Shown here: in pieces, positions 19,772 to 28,652 of the stretch
How the letters are laid out: each line of letters opens with the position of its first letter
How positions within the stretch are numbered: position 1 is the stretch's first letter
Origin: Vulgatibacter incomptus
GTDB lineage: Bacteria; Myxococcota; Myxococcia; Myxococcales; Vulgatibacteraceae
Length of the DNA: 64,000 bases
Assembly: GCF_001263175.1 (NCBI RefSeq)
Contig: NZ_CP012332.1
Span: 1,485,501-1,549,500, forward strand
Reading direction: 5' to 3'
Notes under the pieces: generated by a model
The model's database searches: none
What the model was told of the DNA's origin: nothing
What the model saw: only the letters and a program-made list of their open reading frames with translations
Made by a program: the position numbers and the translations under genes

Positions 19772-21000
19772 CACTCGAACCTCAAGGCCTCGATGGGGTC
19801 GAGGCGGGACGCCTTTCTGGCGGGGTAGAGACCGAAGCCGACGCCGACGGCGGCGGAGAAGGCGATGGCGATCGTGGCCACGTCGAGGCCGATGACGCTG
19901 GGCCAGCCGAAGACGGCGGCGATCCGCGTGGATGCGAGGGCGCCAATCGTGAGTCCGATGAGGCCGCCTGCCACGGAGAGCACCACGGACTCGACGAGGA
20001 ACTGCGCGAGGATGTCGCCGGGCGTGGCGCCCACGGCCATGCGGATGCCGATCTCGCGGGTCCGCTCGGTGACGCTGACGAGCATGATGTTCATGATCCC
20101 GATGCCGCCCACGACGAGGGAGACCGCGGCGATGCTCGCGAGGAGCATGGTCATCGTCTTCGTCGTGTCCTGCATGGCGCTGGCGGCCTCGGTGAGGTTG
20201 CGGATCGAGAAGTCGTCCTCCTTGCCGTGGGGGATGCGGTGGCGCTCCCGCAAGAGCTCGCCGATCTGCCGCTGGGCGCGCACGGTCGCCTCGGGAGACG
20301 AGGTGCCGACGAGGATGGCGCCGTTGACGTAGGCCTGGAGGCCTCCGGCGATCCGGGTCTGGTAGGTCGACACGGGGACGAACGCCGCGTCGTCGTTGTC
20401 CTGGCCGCCGCCGGACTGGCCCTTGGACTCGAGGAGGCCGATGATTTCGAAGGGCACGTTCTGGATGCGCACGGCGCGGCCCACCGGATCGATCCCCGGG
20501 CCGAAGAGCTTGTCGGCGGAGGTGCGGCCGAGGATCACCACGCGCGCGGCACCGTCCAGGTCGGCGTGGTCGAAGTTCCGGCCGCGCTCGATGCCCCACG
20601 AGCGGATCTCGAAGTAGTCGGCGTTGGTGCCCGTGACCTGGGTGCTCCAGTTCTGCTCGTCGCTGACGAGCTGCCCCATCGTGCGGAGCTGGGGCGCGAC
20701 GGCGCGAACGGACGGCACGCTCACCCGGATCGCGTCGAGGTCGGCCCAGGTGAGGGTGGAGGCGCTGCCGAAGCCGGAGCGCGCGCCGCCCATCATGGAG
20801 GGGCCGGGGAGGATCACCAGGAGGTTGGTGCCCATGGAGGCGAAGACCTGCTCGACCTGCCGCCTCGCCCCCTCGCCGATGGAGGTCATGGCGATCACGG
20901 AGGCGACGCCGATCATGATCCCGAGCATGGTGAGCAGAGAGCGCAGCTTGTTTCGCAGCAGGGCGCGAAGCGCGAGGCGGATGGTCTCGAAGACGCTCAT
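19771..21000 (-). CDS. macB: MacB-type ABC transporter permease
   Basis: 409 residues: N-terminal transmembrane segment (LRSLLTMLGIMIGVASVIAM), a large periplasmic MacB core domain, then three C-terminal helices. Typical motifs are GIGIMNIMLVSVTERTREIG and RKASRLDPIEALR at the very end. It belongs to the FtsX/MacB fold and works by mechanotransmission with MacA and TolC rather than classic transport through the membrane. Its start overlaps the ATPase stop (ATGA) and its stop overlaps the tolC start. Here ATPase and permease are separate genes, whereas E. coli MacB is fused. Confidence 0.93.
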   Translation of the reverse strand: MSVFETIRLALRALLRNKLRSLLTMLGIMIGVASVIAMTSIGEGARRQVEQVFASMGTNLLVILPGPSMMGGARSGFGSASTLTWADLDAIRVSVPSVRAVAPQLRTMGQLVSDEQNWSTQVTGTNADYFEIRSWGIERGRNFDHADLDGAARVVILGRTSADKLFGPGIDPVGRAVRIQNVPFEIIGLLESKGQSGGGQDNDDAAFVPVSTYQTRIAGGLQAYVNGAILVGTSSPEATVRAQRQIGELLRERHRIPHGKEDDFSIRNLTEAASAMQDTTKTMTMLLASIAAVSLVVGGIGIMNIMLVSVTERTREIGIRMAVGATPGDILAQFLVESVVLSVAGGLIGLTIGALASTRIAAVFGWPSVIGLDVATIAIAFSAAVGVGFGLYPARKASRLDPIEALRFE

Positions 21001-21722
21001 GCGGAGGCCTCGGGTGCTTCGGGGATCGCCGGTACGGGAACCTGCCGCACGTCGGACTGGAGGTGTCCGTCGCGGACGACGATGACGCGACTGGCGTAGG
21101 CGGCGACTTCGGGCTCGTGGGTGACGAGGACCACGGTGATCCCCTGGGAGCGGAGCTCCTGGAAGAGGGCCATGATCTCGACGGTCGTGCGGGAGTCGAG
21201 GTTGCCGGTGGGCTCGTCGGCGAGGATCAGGCGCGGATCGCCGACGAGGGCGCGGGCGATGGCGACACGCTGCTGCTGGCCGCCGGAGAGCTGGCTGGGG
21301 TGGTGGTGGAGCCGGCTGCCGAGTCCCACGCGCTCCAGCGCGGCCTTCGCCCGTGCGACCCGATCCTTGGACGAGATCCCGCCGCGGTAGATGAGCGGGA
21401 GCTCGACGTTCTCGAGGGCGCTGGTGCGCGCCAGGAGCTGGAAGCTCTGGAAGACGAAGCCGAGGTGGCGGTTGCGGATCTCCGCGAGCTCCGCCCGCGA
21501 CTTGGAGGCGGTCGCCTCGCCGGCGATGCGGTAGTGGCCGCTGGTGGGTCGATCGAGGCAGCCCATCACGTTCATCAGGGTCGACTTGCCGGAGCCGGAG
21601 GGGCCCATCACCGCGAGGAGCTCCTCCTCGTTCACCGAGAGGGAGATCGGGCCGAGCGCGCGCACCTCGAGGCCGTCGAGGCGATAGGTCCGGCAAACCT
21701 CTTCGAGCTCGAGGATCGGCAT
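20997..21722 (-). CDS. MacB-type ABC transporter ATPase
   Basis: 241-residue ABC ATPase of the LolD/MacB class. Walker [14 protein letters not shown]-loop VFQSFQLL, signature [15 protein letters not shown], Walker [14 protein letters not shown] and the H-loop VTHEPEVA are all intact. It starts at ATG 21722, where ATGA overlaps the stop of the out-of-frame macA tail; this is good evidence that macA was originally read through to that stop. It powers the permease encoded next. Confidence 0.94.
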   Translation of the reverse strand: MPILELEEVCRTYRLDGLEVRALGPISLSVNEEELLAVMGPSGSGKSTLMNVMGCLDRPTSGHYRIAGEATASKSRAELAEIRNRHLGFVFQSFQLLARTSALENVELPLIYRGGISSKDRVARAKAALERVGLGSRLHHHPSQLSGGQQQRVAIARALVGDPRLILADEPTGNLDSRTTVEIMALFQELRSQGITVVLVTHEPEVAAYASRVIVVRDGHLQSDVRQVPVPAIPEAPEASA

Positions 21723-21935
21723 CAGAACATCCTCATGCGCATGCCGCCCGGCGGGCCACCCGGACCGCCGGGGCCCTTGGGGCCGCCGCCCGATTCGTCG
21801 ACGATTGCGAAATCGCCCTCGTTCAAGCCGCCGGAGACGACCTCGGTGCGGGTGCCGTCCGTGATGCCGAGCATCACTCGGACCGGGTGGGCGCCCTCGA
21901 CGCCTTCGATCCACACCATCCGCTCGCCGTCCGCA
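21722..21935 (-). other. Out-of-frame C-terminal end of the macA-like gene
   Basis: In the -1 frame relative to the macA reading frame, this stretch encodes PADGERMVWIEGVEG, then HPVRVMLGITDGTRTEVVSG and GLNEGDFAIV. That is the expected C-terminal domain of a MacA/HlyD adaptor, finished by a Gly/Pro-rich tail. Its TGA overlaps the ATPase ATG. Adding one base to the five-G run at 21936-21940 would join the two parts. Confidence 0.85.
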
Positions 21936-22935
21936 GGGGGCCCTTCTTCACGGCGGGCCCCTTCGGGCCCGGGGGGCCGGACGACGGCCGGTAGCGGAGC
22001 GCGGCGTTGGGCAGGCGCAGGACGTTGTCCCTCGACGCGAGCACGAAGGAGACGCTGGCCGTCATGCCCGGCTTGAGGGCGAGGTCCGGGTTGTCGACGT
22101 CGATCACGGCGTTGTAGGTGACGACGTTCTGAGTGGTCTTGGGTGCGTTGCGGATCTCGCGGATCGTTCCCTGGAATGTACGGCCGGGGTAGGCGTCCAC
22201 CGTGAACTCGGCGGTCTTTCCCGACTCAATCCGGGCGACGTCGCTCTCGGCCACGTCGGTGTCGACCTGCATCTGCCGTAGATCCGCGGCGAGGGTGAAG
22301 AGGGTGGGGGCCTGGAGCGAGGCGGCCACGGTCTGGCCCACGTCCACGTCGCGGGAAATCACCACGCCGTCGATGGGGGAGACGATGTCCGTCATGGCGA
22401 GGTTGATCTCGGCCTGGCGGAGGTTCGCGGAGGCCTGGGCCACGGAGCCGCTTGCGGCCTGGACCTCCGCCGCAGCGACGTCGGCCTGCGAGCCGGAGGT
22501 GTCGAGGTCCACCGTGGCGATCAGGCGCCGCTCGGCGAGGACGCGCTTCCGCTCCAGATCGCGGGTCGCCAGATCGGACTGGGCCCTCGCCCTGGCGAGC
22601 TGGGCCCTGGCTGCCATCAGGTTCGCCCGGGACTGCTCGACCCCGGCCTCGAAGAGGCGCGGATCGATCCGGGCGAGGAGCTGGCCCTTCTTCACCTCGC
22701 TGTTGAAGTCGACGAACATCTCGGAGAGGCGGCCCGAGACCTGGCTCCCCACGAGAACGGTCGTCCGGGCGGAGACGGCGCCGCTCGCGCTGATCCGCGA
22801 GACGATCGGGCCTCGATCGACCGCGAGCGACTCGTAGCTGGTGGCGGGCCCGCCGCGCATCTGTCCGGCGAGGAACACCGCACCACCGCCCGCCGCCACG
22901 ACCGCCCCAATGATCCAGAACCGGGATCTCTTCAC
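21874..22935 (-). CDS. macA: MacA-like periplasmic adaptor, frameshifted near the 3' end
   Basis: 353 residues as read. N-terminal membrane anchor (FWIIGAVVAAGGGAVFLAG), lipoyl/barrel-sandwich halves (VLVGSQVSGRLSEMFVDFNS and DIVSPIDGVVISRDVDVGQ) around a coiled-coil hairpin (residues ~95-165), and a beta-barrel domain (FTVDAYPGRTFQGTIREIR). After residue ~332 the frame leaves the conserved sequence and ends in a nonsense tail; the proper C-terminus continues in the -1 frame to 21722. The shift lies at a five-G run (21936-21940), where the mRNA reads G GGC CCC C. This may be a sequencing error, a real mutation or programmed slippage. First gene of the efflux operon. Confidence 0.85.
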   Translation of the reverse strand: MKRSRFWIIGAVVAAGGGAVFLAGQMRGGPATSYESLAVDRGPIVSRISASGAVSARTTVLVGSQVSGRLSEMFVDFNSEVKKGQLLARIDPRLFEAGVEQSRANLMAARAQLARARAQSDLATRDLERKRVLAERRLIATVDLDTSGSQADVAAAEVQAASGSVAQASANLRQAEINLAMTDIVSPIDGVVISRDVDVGQTVAASLQAPTLFTLAADLRQMQVDTDVAESDVARIESGKTAEFTVDAYPGRTFQGTIREIRNAPKTTQNVVTYNAVIDVDNPDLALKPGMTASVSFVLASRDNVLRLPNAALRYRPSSGPPGPKGPAVKKGPLRTASGWCGSKASRAPTRSE

Positions 22936-23051
22936 GCTTCGAACCTCTCCTGCACGGCCTGTCCCCGGCCGAACCTGGCATCAAGGATGGGCCACGACTC
23001 TTGGACGGGGATTTCTGCAATGTAAAGAACTGTGAACCGAGCGGGCCCTTG

Positions 23052-23085
23052 ATCGACCATGCGACTGCCTGTATGCTTGGTCGAT
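23052..23085. promoter_or_regulatory. Inverted repeat in the divergent macA / Cys-rich gene region
   Basis: Arms ATCGACCA (23052-23059) and TGGTCGAT (23078-23085) separated by 18 bases, between the divergent macA gene and the first Cys-rich lipoprotein gene. It could be an operator or stem; no -35/-10 pair is clear. Confidence 0.3.
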
Positions 23086-23172
23086 ACACAAACTGTTGGA
23101 CCGCGTCGGTCGACCTGCGAGCTTGGGTTACCTTCGCGCACATCGCCCTGGGAGATCGGGGAAGAGGTCGAA

Positions 23173-24918
23173 ATGTGTCGTCTGGGATGTCGAATCGAGT
23201 CTTTGCGCTTACTCGTGGTCGCTGCCGTCGTAGGGCTCGCGATGGCGGCATGTGGTGGGGACAAGGATCCCCTCATCGAGGTTGATCCCGTTTGCCCGCA
23301 TGGCTGCGGCCCGAACATGGTCTGCCAGCGCGACGGGTCGTGCGCCTGCGCTCCCGGCTTTTTGAACTGTGACGGCGACGCGGCGAACGGCTGCGAGTAC
23401 CAGGGCGACACCTGCGAGGTCGCCTGCACGGGCGAGTCCGACGCGGCGTTCTGCGCTCGCTTGAACAAGAACTGCGGCGAGGTGAGCGCTGTGGACAACT
23501 GCGGCGCCGAGCGCACCGCGGCCTGCGGCACCTGCTCCGACGGCGAGGAATGCCGCAACGACAACCGCTGCTACCCGCTCTGCCTCGAGGAGACGGAAGA
23601 GGCATTCTGCGCCCGCCGCGGCAAGACCTGCGGCAGCGTGACCGCCAAGAACAACTGTGACCGCGATTTCACCACGACCTGCGGCACCTGCCTGGACGGC
23701 CAGACCTGCGGCGACGACAACACCTGCCACACTACGTGCGACGCCGAGTCCGACGAGGCCTTCTGCGCCCGCCTGGGCAAGGACTGCGGCGACGTGACGG
23801 GCGATGACAACTGCGGCGACGCCCGTACCGTGGCCTGCGGCACCTGCCAGGACGGCCAGATCTGCGGCGACGACAACGTCTGCTCGTGCGAGGCCGAGGA
23901 CAACGCGGCCTTCTGCGACCGCCTCGCCAAGAACTGCGGCAACGTCACCGACGCCGACAACTGCGGCGATAGGCGCACCGTGAGCTGCGGCACCTGCCCC
24001 GATGGCGAGACCTGCGGCGCCGAAGTCGCCAACGTCTGCGGCGTCTGCGAGGCCGAGGACGACGAGGCCATGTGCACCCGCCTCGGCAAGCAGTGCGGGA
24101 CCCTAACGAGCCGTGACAACTGCGGCGATCCCCGCTCCATCGACTGCGGCGGCTGCGACGACGGCCTCCTCTGTGCGTCCAACCTCTGCTGCCAGCCCGA
24201 GGACGACGCTACCTTCTGCTCCCGCCAGAGCAAGAACTGTGGCTCGTTCGCGAGCCGCGACAACTGCGGCCAGACCCGCACCGTCGATTGCGGCACCTGC
24301 ACCGGCGGCCAGAGCTGTGGCGGCCAGATCCCCAACGTCTGCAGCTCCGGCTCCGGCTGCGTCCCCGAGAGCGATGCGGATCTCTGCCTCCAGGCTGGTG
24401 CGGCCTGCGGCAAGGTCCAGGCCACCGATAGCTGCGGCAATTCTCGCACTGTCGTCAACTGCGGCTCTTGCACAGGTGATGCCGTGTGCATGGGAAATTC
24501 GTGCATGGAGCCGGATGGCCCTTGGCTCAGTGACTTTTGTGCTCCAGCTTGGGGCCTCCCCTGTGCCTCTCAGTTGAGATGCGTCATCTTCGATTCGTCG
24601 TGGGGTTTCGGGAGCTGCAAGCAGCTATGCTCCGCCGATGCCGACTGCACGGCCGGGGGGGCATGCGCGCTTGGCTTCCTCGACAATGGCATGGGAATCT
24701 GTGGCAGCCTTCGTTCACCGGGCGACTCCTGTGCGGATTCGTGGGCCTTCGCGGACGACGTCTGTGTTGATTCGGGAGGGCCGGCTGGGGGTACCTCGAC
24801 TGCATTGGAGGCAGGTGCAACTACGCCTGCGACTACGAAGACCGCTGGCCTTCCGATCCGCAGTTGCCGTGCCCTTCGGGGCAGACCTGCAGCGGCGGCT
24901 GGTACTTTGACGAGTTGA
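23173..24918 (+). CDS. Cys-rich repeat lipoprotein 1 (frameshifted near the end)
   Basis: Start ATG 23173 with GAAGAGG upstream. Signal peptide with lipobox LAMAAC. An EGF-like knot follows (CPHGCGPNMVCQRDGSCACAP, then FLNCDGDAANGCE) and about eight ~45-residue Cys repeats of the form AFCARLGK.CG.VT..DNCG..RT..CGTC.DGQ.CGDDN.C. The C-terminal domain resembles those of the paralogues. At a five-G run (24787-24791) the frame slips; as read the protein ends in an Ala/Thr/Arg-rich nonsense tail. The family function is unknown; cysteine spacing suggests disulphide-rich surface stalks. A strong terminator follows. Confidence 0.82.
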   Translation: MCRLGCRIESLRLLVVAAVVGLAMAACGGDKDPLIEVDPVCPHGCGPNMVCQRDGSCACAPGFLNCDGDAANGCEYQGDTCEVACTGESDAAFCARLNKNCGEVSAVDNCGAERTAACGTCSDGEECRNDNRCYPLCLEETEEAFCARRGKTCGSVTAKNNCDRDFTTTCGTCLDGQTCGDDNTCHTTCDAESDEAFCARLGKDCGDVTGDDNCGDARTVACGTCQDGQICGDDNVCSCEAEDNAAFCDRLAKNCGNVTDADNCGDRRTVSCGTCPDGETCGAEVANVCGVCEAEDDEAMCTRLGKQCGTLTSRDNCGDPRSIDCGGCDDGLLCASNLCCQPEDDATFCSRQSKNCGSFASRDNCGQTRTVDCGTCTGGQSCGGQIPNVCSSGSGCVPESDADLCLQAGAACGKVQATDSCGNSRTVVNCGSCTGDAVCMGNSCMEPDGPWLSDFCAPAWGLPCASQLRCVIFDSSWGFGSCKQLCSADADCTAGGACALGFLDNGMGICGSLRSPGDSCADSWAFADDVCVDSGGPAGGTSTALEAGATTPATTKTAGLPIRSCRALRGRPAAAAGTLTS

Positions 24919-24947
24919 ACGAGCAGGATCTCCGGGTCTGTCAGTAG
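24792..24947 (+). other. Out-of-frame C-terminus of Cys-rich lipoprotein 1
   Basis: Read from TAC at 24792, the DNA encodes YLDCIGGRCNYACDYEDRW and later CPSGQTCSGGWYFDELN, ending RVCQ and TAG at 24945-24947. This matches the ends of the intact paralogues (YLDCASGTCSYMCDYEG... CPAGQSCAGSW... LCQ). One extra G in the run at 24787-24791 restores the frame. Confidence 0.88.
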
Positions 24948-24979
24948 ACGAACCGAGCTGTCTGCTGCTGCTCGCATGA

Positions 24980-25020
24980 CTCGGGAGGCGATCCGTCGGG
25001 ATCGCTTCCCGAGCATTTTT
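24980..25020 (+). terminator. Rho-independent terminator
   Basis: A 15-bp stem with one G-T wobble (CTCGGGAGGCGATCC with GGATCGCTTCCCGAG), four-base loop GTCG, and five T at 25016-25020. It follows Cys-rich gene 1 by about 30 bases and is the clearest intrinsic terminator in the window. Confidence 0.88.
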
Positions 25021-25074
25021 GAACCAAACCAAAAACTATGTATTGCTTAATTGCGTTTGTCCTTGCGTGATGTT

Positions 25075-26390
25075 TTACAGCCTGCCGTCGCGGCCGGCCA
25101 GGAAGGTCTGTGGCCCGGCCCCGCTCCAGTCCGGTGTGTACCTGAACTCCGCCCACGGCCGTCGCCAATGTGGCGCCGGATTTGGCCGCGCTTCGAGCCG
25201 TTGGGGTGATCCAGATCGAGCACGCGCAGGCCCGTGTCGTCGCCCTGCACAGGTTCGACGCAAGGGGCGTACGACCTGAATCGGTGAGCGAGCATCGCGT
25301 CCGCTCCTGCCTTCACTCAGTCGCTCAACGTCGACACCGGGGGATCGATGCCGCTTCGCGTGTAGGGGCCCCGCAGGCGGTTGAGCGGTAGCGCGTCCTT
25401 GAACTTGGAGACTAGAGCGTGGGCGATGAGGCCTGGCGCCGGAAGCCCAGAGGGAATCACCTGTTCGGTCACGTCAGCGAGCGCGATACCGTCGCCTCAA
25501 GGGCGGCAGCCGAGCTTCGGACTCTCCTCACGGATCACCTTGAAGCTCGCCGCGACGAACTCAAGCGTTTCGCTGCACTTCTCGCCGAGCTTGACCTTCT
25601 CCTTGCCGCACCGCTCGCACACGCGTGGGGCCGCGGGCGGCTCATGGGTGCGCACCTCGCGCGGATGCTCGGGAGGAAACGGGGGGACCCATGCCCCTGC
25701 TTCTTCGGCTCGGTGTCGGGCCCGGCTTGGCGTCATCGCAGACGGAAGGCGCCGGTGGTACAGAGGTAGAATCGGTCGCAGTACCATACGCTGGCTCCCC
25801 GAGCTGACCCAGGAGCAGAGAGAGCTGGTCGGACTTGCGGCCGAACTGCTGGCGTAGGAGCTTCATCAGCCGCATCTGCAACGCGTTGTTCTAGACATCC
25901 ATCTGCGCGAGGAGGCCGACGACCATCTCGAAGACGTCGCCTTCGCGGCCTTCGGCGAGCACCTCCTTTAGGTGCGAGGCGACTCTGTCGATGTTGGTCC
26001 TGCCTCCACTGCTCATAGCGGGCAATTTTGCTCAACTTCGAGAGGCGTGCAGGCGTTCGTGGAGCACGCTAGGGAACGCTGTGGGAGCCTTCACAGGTGG
26101 CGTCCAGCGGGGCCGTCGCCGCACGCCGCGCCTTTGAGCATCAGCGGGAGCTCAGCCGCCTCGATCTCGACGTGCATCGTTCCGACGGCGGGCCCGTGCG
26201 GCATATGGAACACGTCGCGCTCAAGCCGCTTGTAGATCAGCAGCCAGCCGTGGCGATCCCGTGAGAGGGGCTCTTCACGCGATCGCCGCGCGGTTGAGGA
26301 TGGCGACGACGTGGCCACTCAGCGGGACCCTACATCTTGCGTCCAGACAGGACTGGACGCGGGACTCCGAATCCTCCGGTCGGGCGAACG
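25075..26390 (-). mobile_element. Degenerate IS66-family element, copy 1 (TnpB and TnpC remnants)
   Basis: Minus-strand remnants in IS66 order. About 26390-26091: TnpB (Orf2) fragments SGHVVAILNR, RHGWLLIYKRLERDVF, GTMHVEIEAAELPLML. About 26012-25075: TnpC fragments: N-terminal helices (LRQQFGRKSDQL), zinc-finger region CERCGKEKVKLGEKCSETLE with FVAASFKVIREESPK, then GLPAPGLIAHALVSKFKD, STLSD followed by TGA where Trp is expected, DDTGLRVLDLDHPNGSKRG and FRYTPDWSGAGPQTFLAGR. Several frameshifts and stops break every frame. The catalytic core is cut after about its first third. No terminal inverted repeats could be identified. Confidence 0.85.
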
Positions 26391-26579
26391 ACGGGCGGCG
26401 GTCGAACGGTTTGAATGGCCCTGGCTTGCTGGTCAGCCGTCGATCTTCCGATCGATCTCGAGTGCTGGCCGAAAGCCAGGGACGCATCTTGACGACAGCG
26501 CCAAAGTCTGGCACATTCAGGCCGACCAGTCAGATCTATTTCTCGCTGTAACCGCAGCCGTTGCTCTCCCGGGGGAAGC

Positions 26580-28652
26580 ATGGATTCGCGCTATTCGGTT
26601 AGAGAATGGATGTTTCGTGCTGCCTCTAGCTTGGCGGTAGTTCTTCTCGCGTCGTGCGCGAACGAAACGCACGACCAGCGCAAACGAGCTTCGGGCGTTG
26701 ACCCTTCCGTGCGGTCTAGTCCGTTGTCCGATCGCGAACCCGAGGTGTCGATCGGCTGGAATTCGAGCGGCCTGCTGGTCGGCCATCGTGGGGGGCCGCC
26801 AGATCAGGTCGGGTCGAACTGGAGTCCAACTGAGCTAGCTCGAATCATCGGTAGGCCCGATGACCCGGAGGGCGCGGAGCGAACCGGCTGGAGTTACGGA
26901 GGCATTTTTTCCGGCGAAAGGGACGGGGTCCGCTTCGATACGCCATTCACGGAGCTTTCTGACCTTCGCTCATTTACGGTCGAAGCAACCTTTCTTGCAT
27001 CCAGAGTCGATGAACGCCGCCCCGTCGTTCGCGGCGACAACTTTGCGTTATCGATCATCGAGGGCGAGGTCGAGGCGGCGATCGTCTCGGCCGGACACTG
27101 GTGGACGGTTCGCTGGTCGGATGCGCCCATTCGCGCGGGCGAATGGGTCACCGCGCAACTTTTCCACTCGGGCGAAAGCCTGAGCGTGATCGTCAACGGC
27201 GTCGCGGCACAGGCTCTCGACGCTCCGAGGCCGGTTCCGGGAGACCAGCTATTTCGAATTGCAGTCGGGCCCCGCCAATCGGAGCGGGGCGGATATCCCT
27301 ACATTGGACCCGAATCTCCGTTCATCGGTGTCGTCCAGAGCGCCAAGGTCTGGGTGCCAATCGGGTCGCCTGCATCCACGGTTCTTGACCTCACCCCCAA
27401 GGCCGACGGCCGATTGCCCGAGATCGATCAACAGCTCACTGTCCAAGGTGATTGGAATCCTAGCAAGCTACCCTACGCTCCCGGGCATGCGGATGCCGGA
27501 ACGAGTTTCTATTTCGACCAAAAGGGTTGGCTGAAACTTGAGGATGAAAACGGAGTCCTGAGAAGCGCCTTCGATTCGACCCTCTCCATGTGGATCATGA
27601 CCCTGGATGACAGCCCTTCCACGATCATTCGGTCCAACCACTTGAGAGTATGGTCGGCAGACGGAATCCTTCGAATGGAGGTTGGATCCCAGGGAACGGC
27701 GTCAATCGGTCGAGTCCTCGAGCGAGGGAAGTGGCATCACCTCACCTTTACCGCCACGATAGACCGGATCCGAGCCTACGTCGATGGAGTCTACCGAATG
27801 GACTTGAACGTGGGCCTCCCATCCGGAACTGACGAGTACCTCATCGGAGCCGACCTGTTGGGAGAGGGCCTGTTCTCGGGGTACATCGAACAGGTCCGGA
27901 TGTGGGATCACATTCGCATACCGCGTGGCCCAATTGCACTTCTTGAGTTCGATCCTTGGGGCGCGCCGGTCGATTACGGAAGGAGCACTAGCAACTGGAC
28001 CCATCACGGTGGATACCTTGGTGGACCCGGGCCCTCGAAATACGAGCCGCTTCCTGGAGTCGCCAGGTTGAATCGGTCGACATTCCGCCGCTATTGTCCG
28101 ATGAACCTCGAGGGCGCACATACGTTGATGATCGACCTGACGTTGGCCGAGCCCCCCGATATCCCGGGTCTACCTACTCGAGTTCCATTATGGCAGGGAG
28201 GCAACTTCTCCCTCGGGGTTGCGGACGGCAGACTACGTCTCATCGTGGACGGAACCGAAACAGTCGGCACAATCCCGTTTGAATACGGTGTTCGAGCCGA
28301 GGTTGTAGTCGTCTTCGACGGTTGGAATGCCGAAGTTTATGTGAATGGAGAGCTCGATTCTCGTGCCAGGGTTGGTAGGGGTTGGTTCTTCGGAATGAGT
28401 GATGATTGCTCCGTTGGCGGCTTTGACGGGCTACTATTCAGGGCAGGATACTGGAACGAGGCAGTTCGGCCCGTCGATCCAATTAACACTCATCGGGCGC
28501 TTCTCGCCGGTGCTTTGAGCCCGGAGGCGATCATGCTGCGTCCGAGCTCGGACGACCTTGAGTGGACTTCCGGGATGAAAGAGCATCCGGCCGCCGCGTT
28601 TCTTGTATTCAAAGATGTTCAGCCCGCAGAGGCCGAACAGCCCCCACGATGA
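26580..28652 (+). CDS. Lipoprotein with three LamG-like domains
   Basis: 690 residues. Signal peptide and lipobox LLASC (Cys ~26). Three concanavalin/LamG-like jelly-roll domains are visible by their hallmark strands: residues ~85-260 (RAGEWVTAQLFHSGESLSV, VNGVAAQ), ~300-455 (RGKWHHLTFTATIDRIRAYV, then SGYIEQVRMWD) and ~485-650 (AEVVVVFDGWNAEVYVNGEL). LamG domains usually bind glycans or proteins. The codon usage is less G+C-biased than in the flanking genes. Its stop overlaps the start of the next gene (ATGA), so the two products are probably made together. The 190 bases upstream (26391-26579) presumably hold the promoter. Confidence 0.82.
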   Translation: MDSRYSVREWMFRAASSLAVVLLASCANETHDQRKRASGVDPSVRSSPLSDREPEVSIGWNSSGLLVGHRGGPPDQVGSNWSPTELARIIGRPDDPEGAERTGWSYGGIFSGERDGVRFDTPFTELSDLRSFTVEATFLASRVDERRPVVRGDNFALSIIEGEVEAAIVSAGHWWTVRWSDAPIRAGEWVTAQLFHSGESLSVIVNGVAAQALDAPRPVPGDQLFRIAVGPRQSERGGYPYIGPESPFIGVVQSAKVWVPIGSPASTVLDLTPKADGRLPEIDQQLTVQGDWNPSKLPYAPGHADAGTSFYFDQKGWLKLEDENGVLRSAFDSTLSMWIMTLDDSPSTIIRSNHLRVWSADGILRMEVGSQGTASIGRVLERGKWHHLTFTATIDRIRAYVDGVYRMDLNVGLPSGTDEYLIGADLLGEGLFSGYIEQVRMWDHIRIPRGPIALLEFDPWGAPVDYGRSTSNWTHHGGYLGGPGPSKYEPLPGVARLNRSTFRRYCPMNLEGAHTLMIDLTLAEPPDIPGLPTRVPLWQGGNFSLGVADGRLRLIVDGTETVGTIPFEYGVRAEVVVVFDGWNAEVYVNGELDSRARVGRGWFFGMSDDCSVGGFDGLLFRAGYWNEAVRPVDPINTHRALLAGALSPEAIMLRPSSDDLEWTSGMKEHPAAAFLVFKDVQPAEAEQPPR

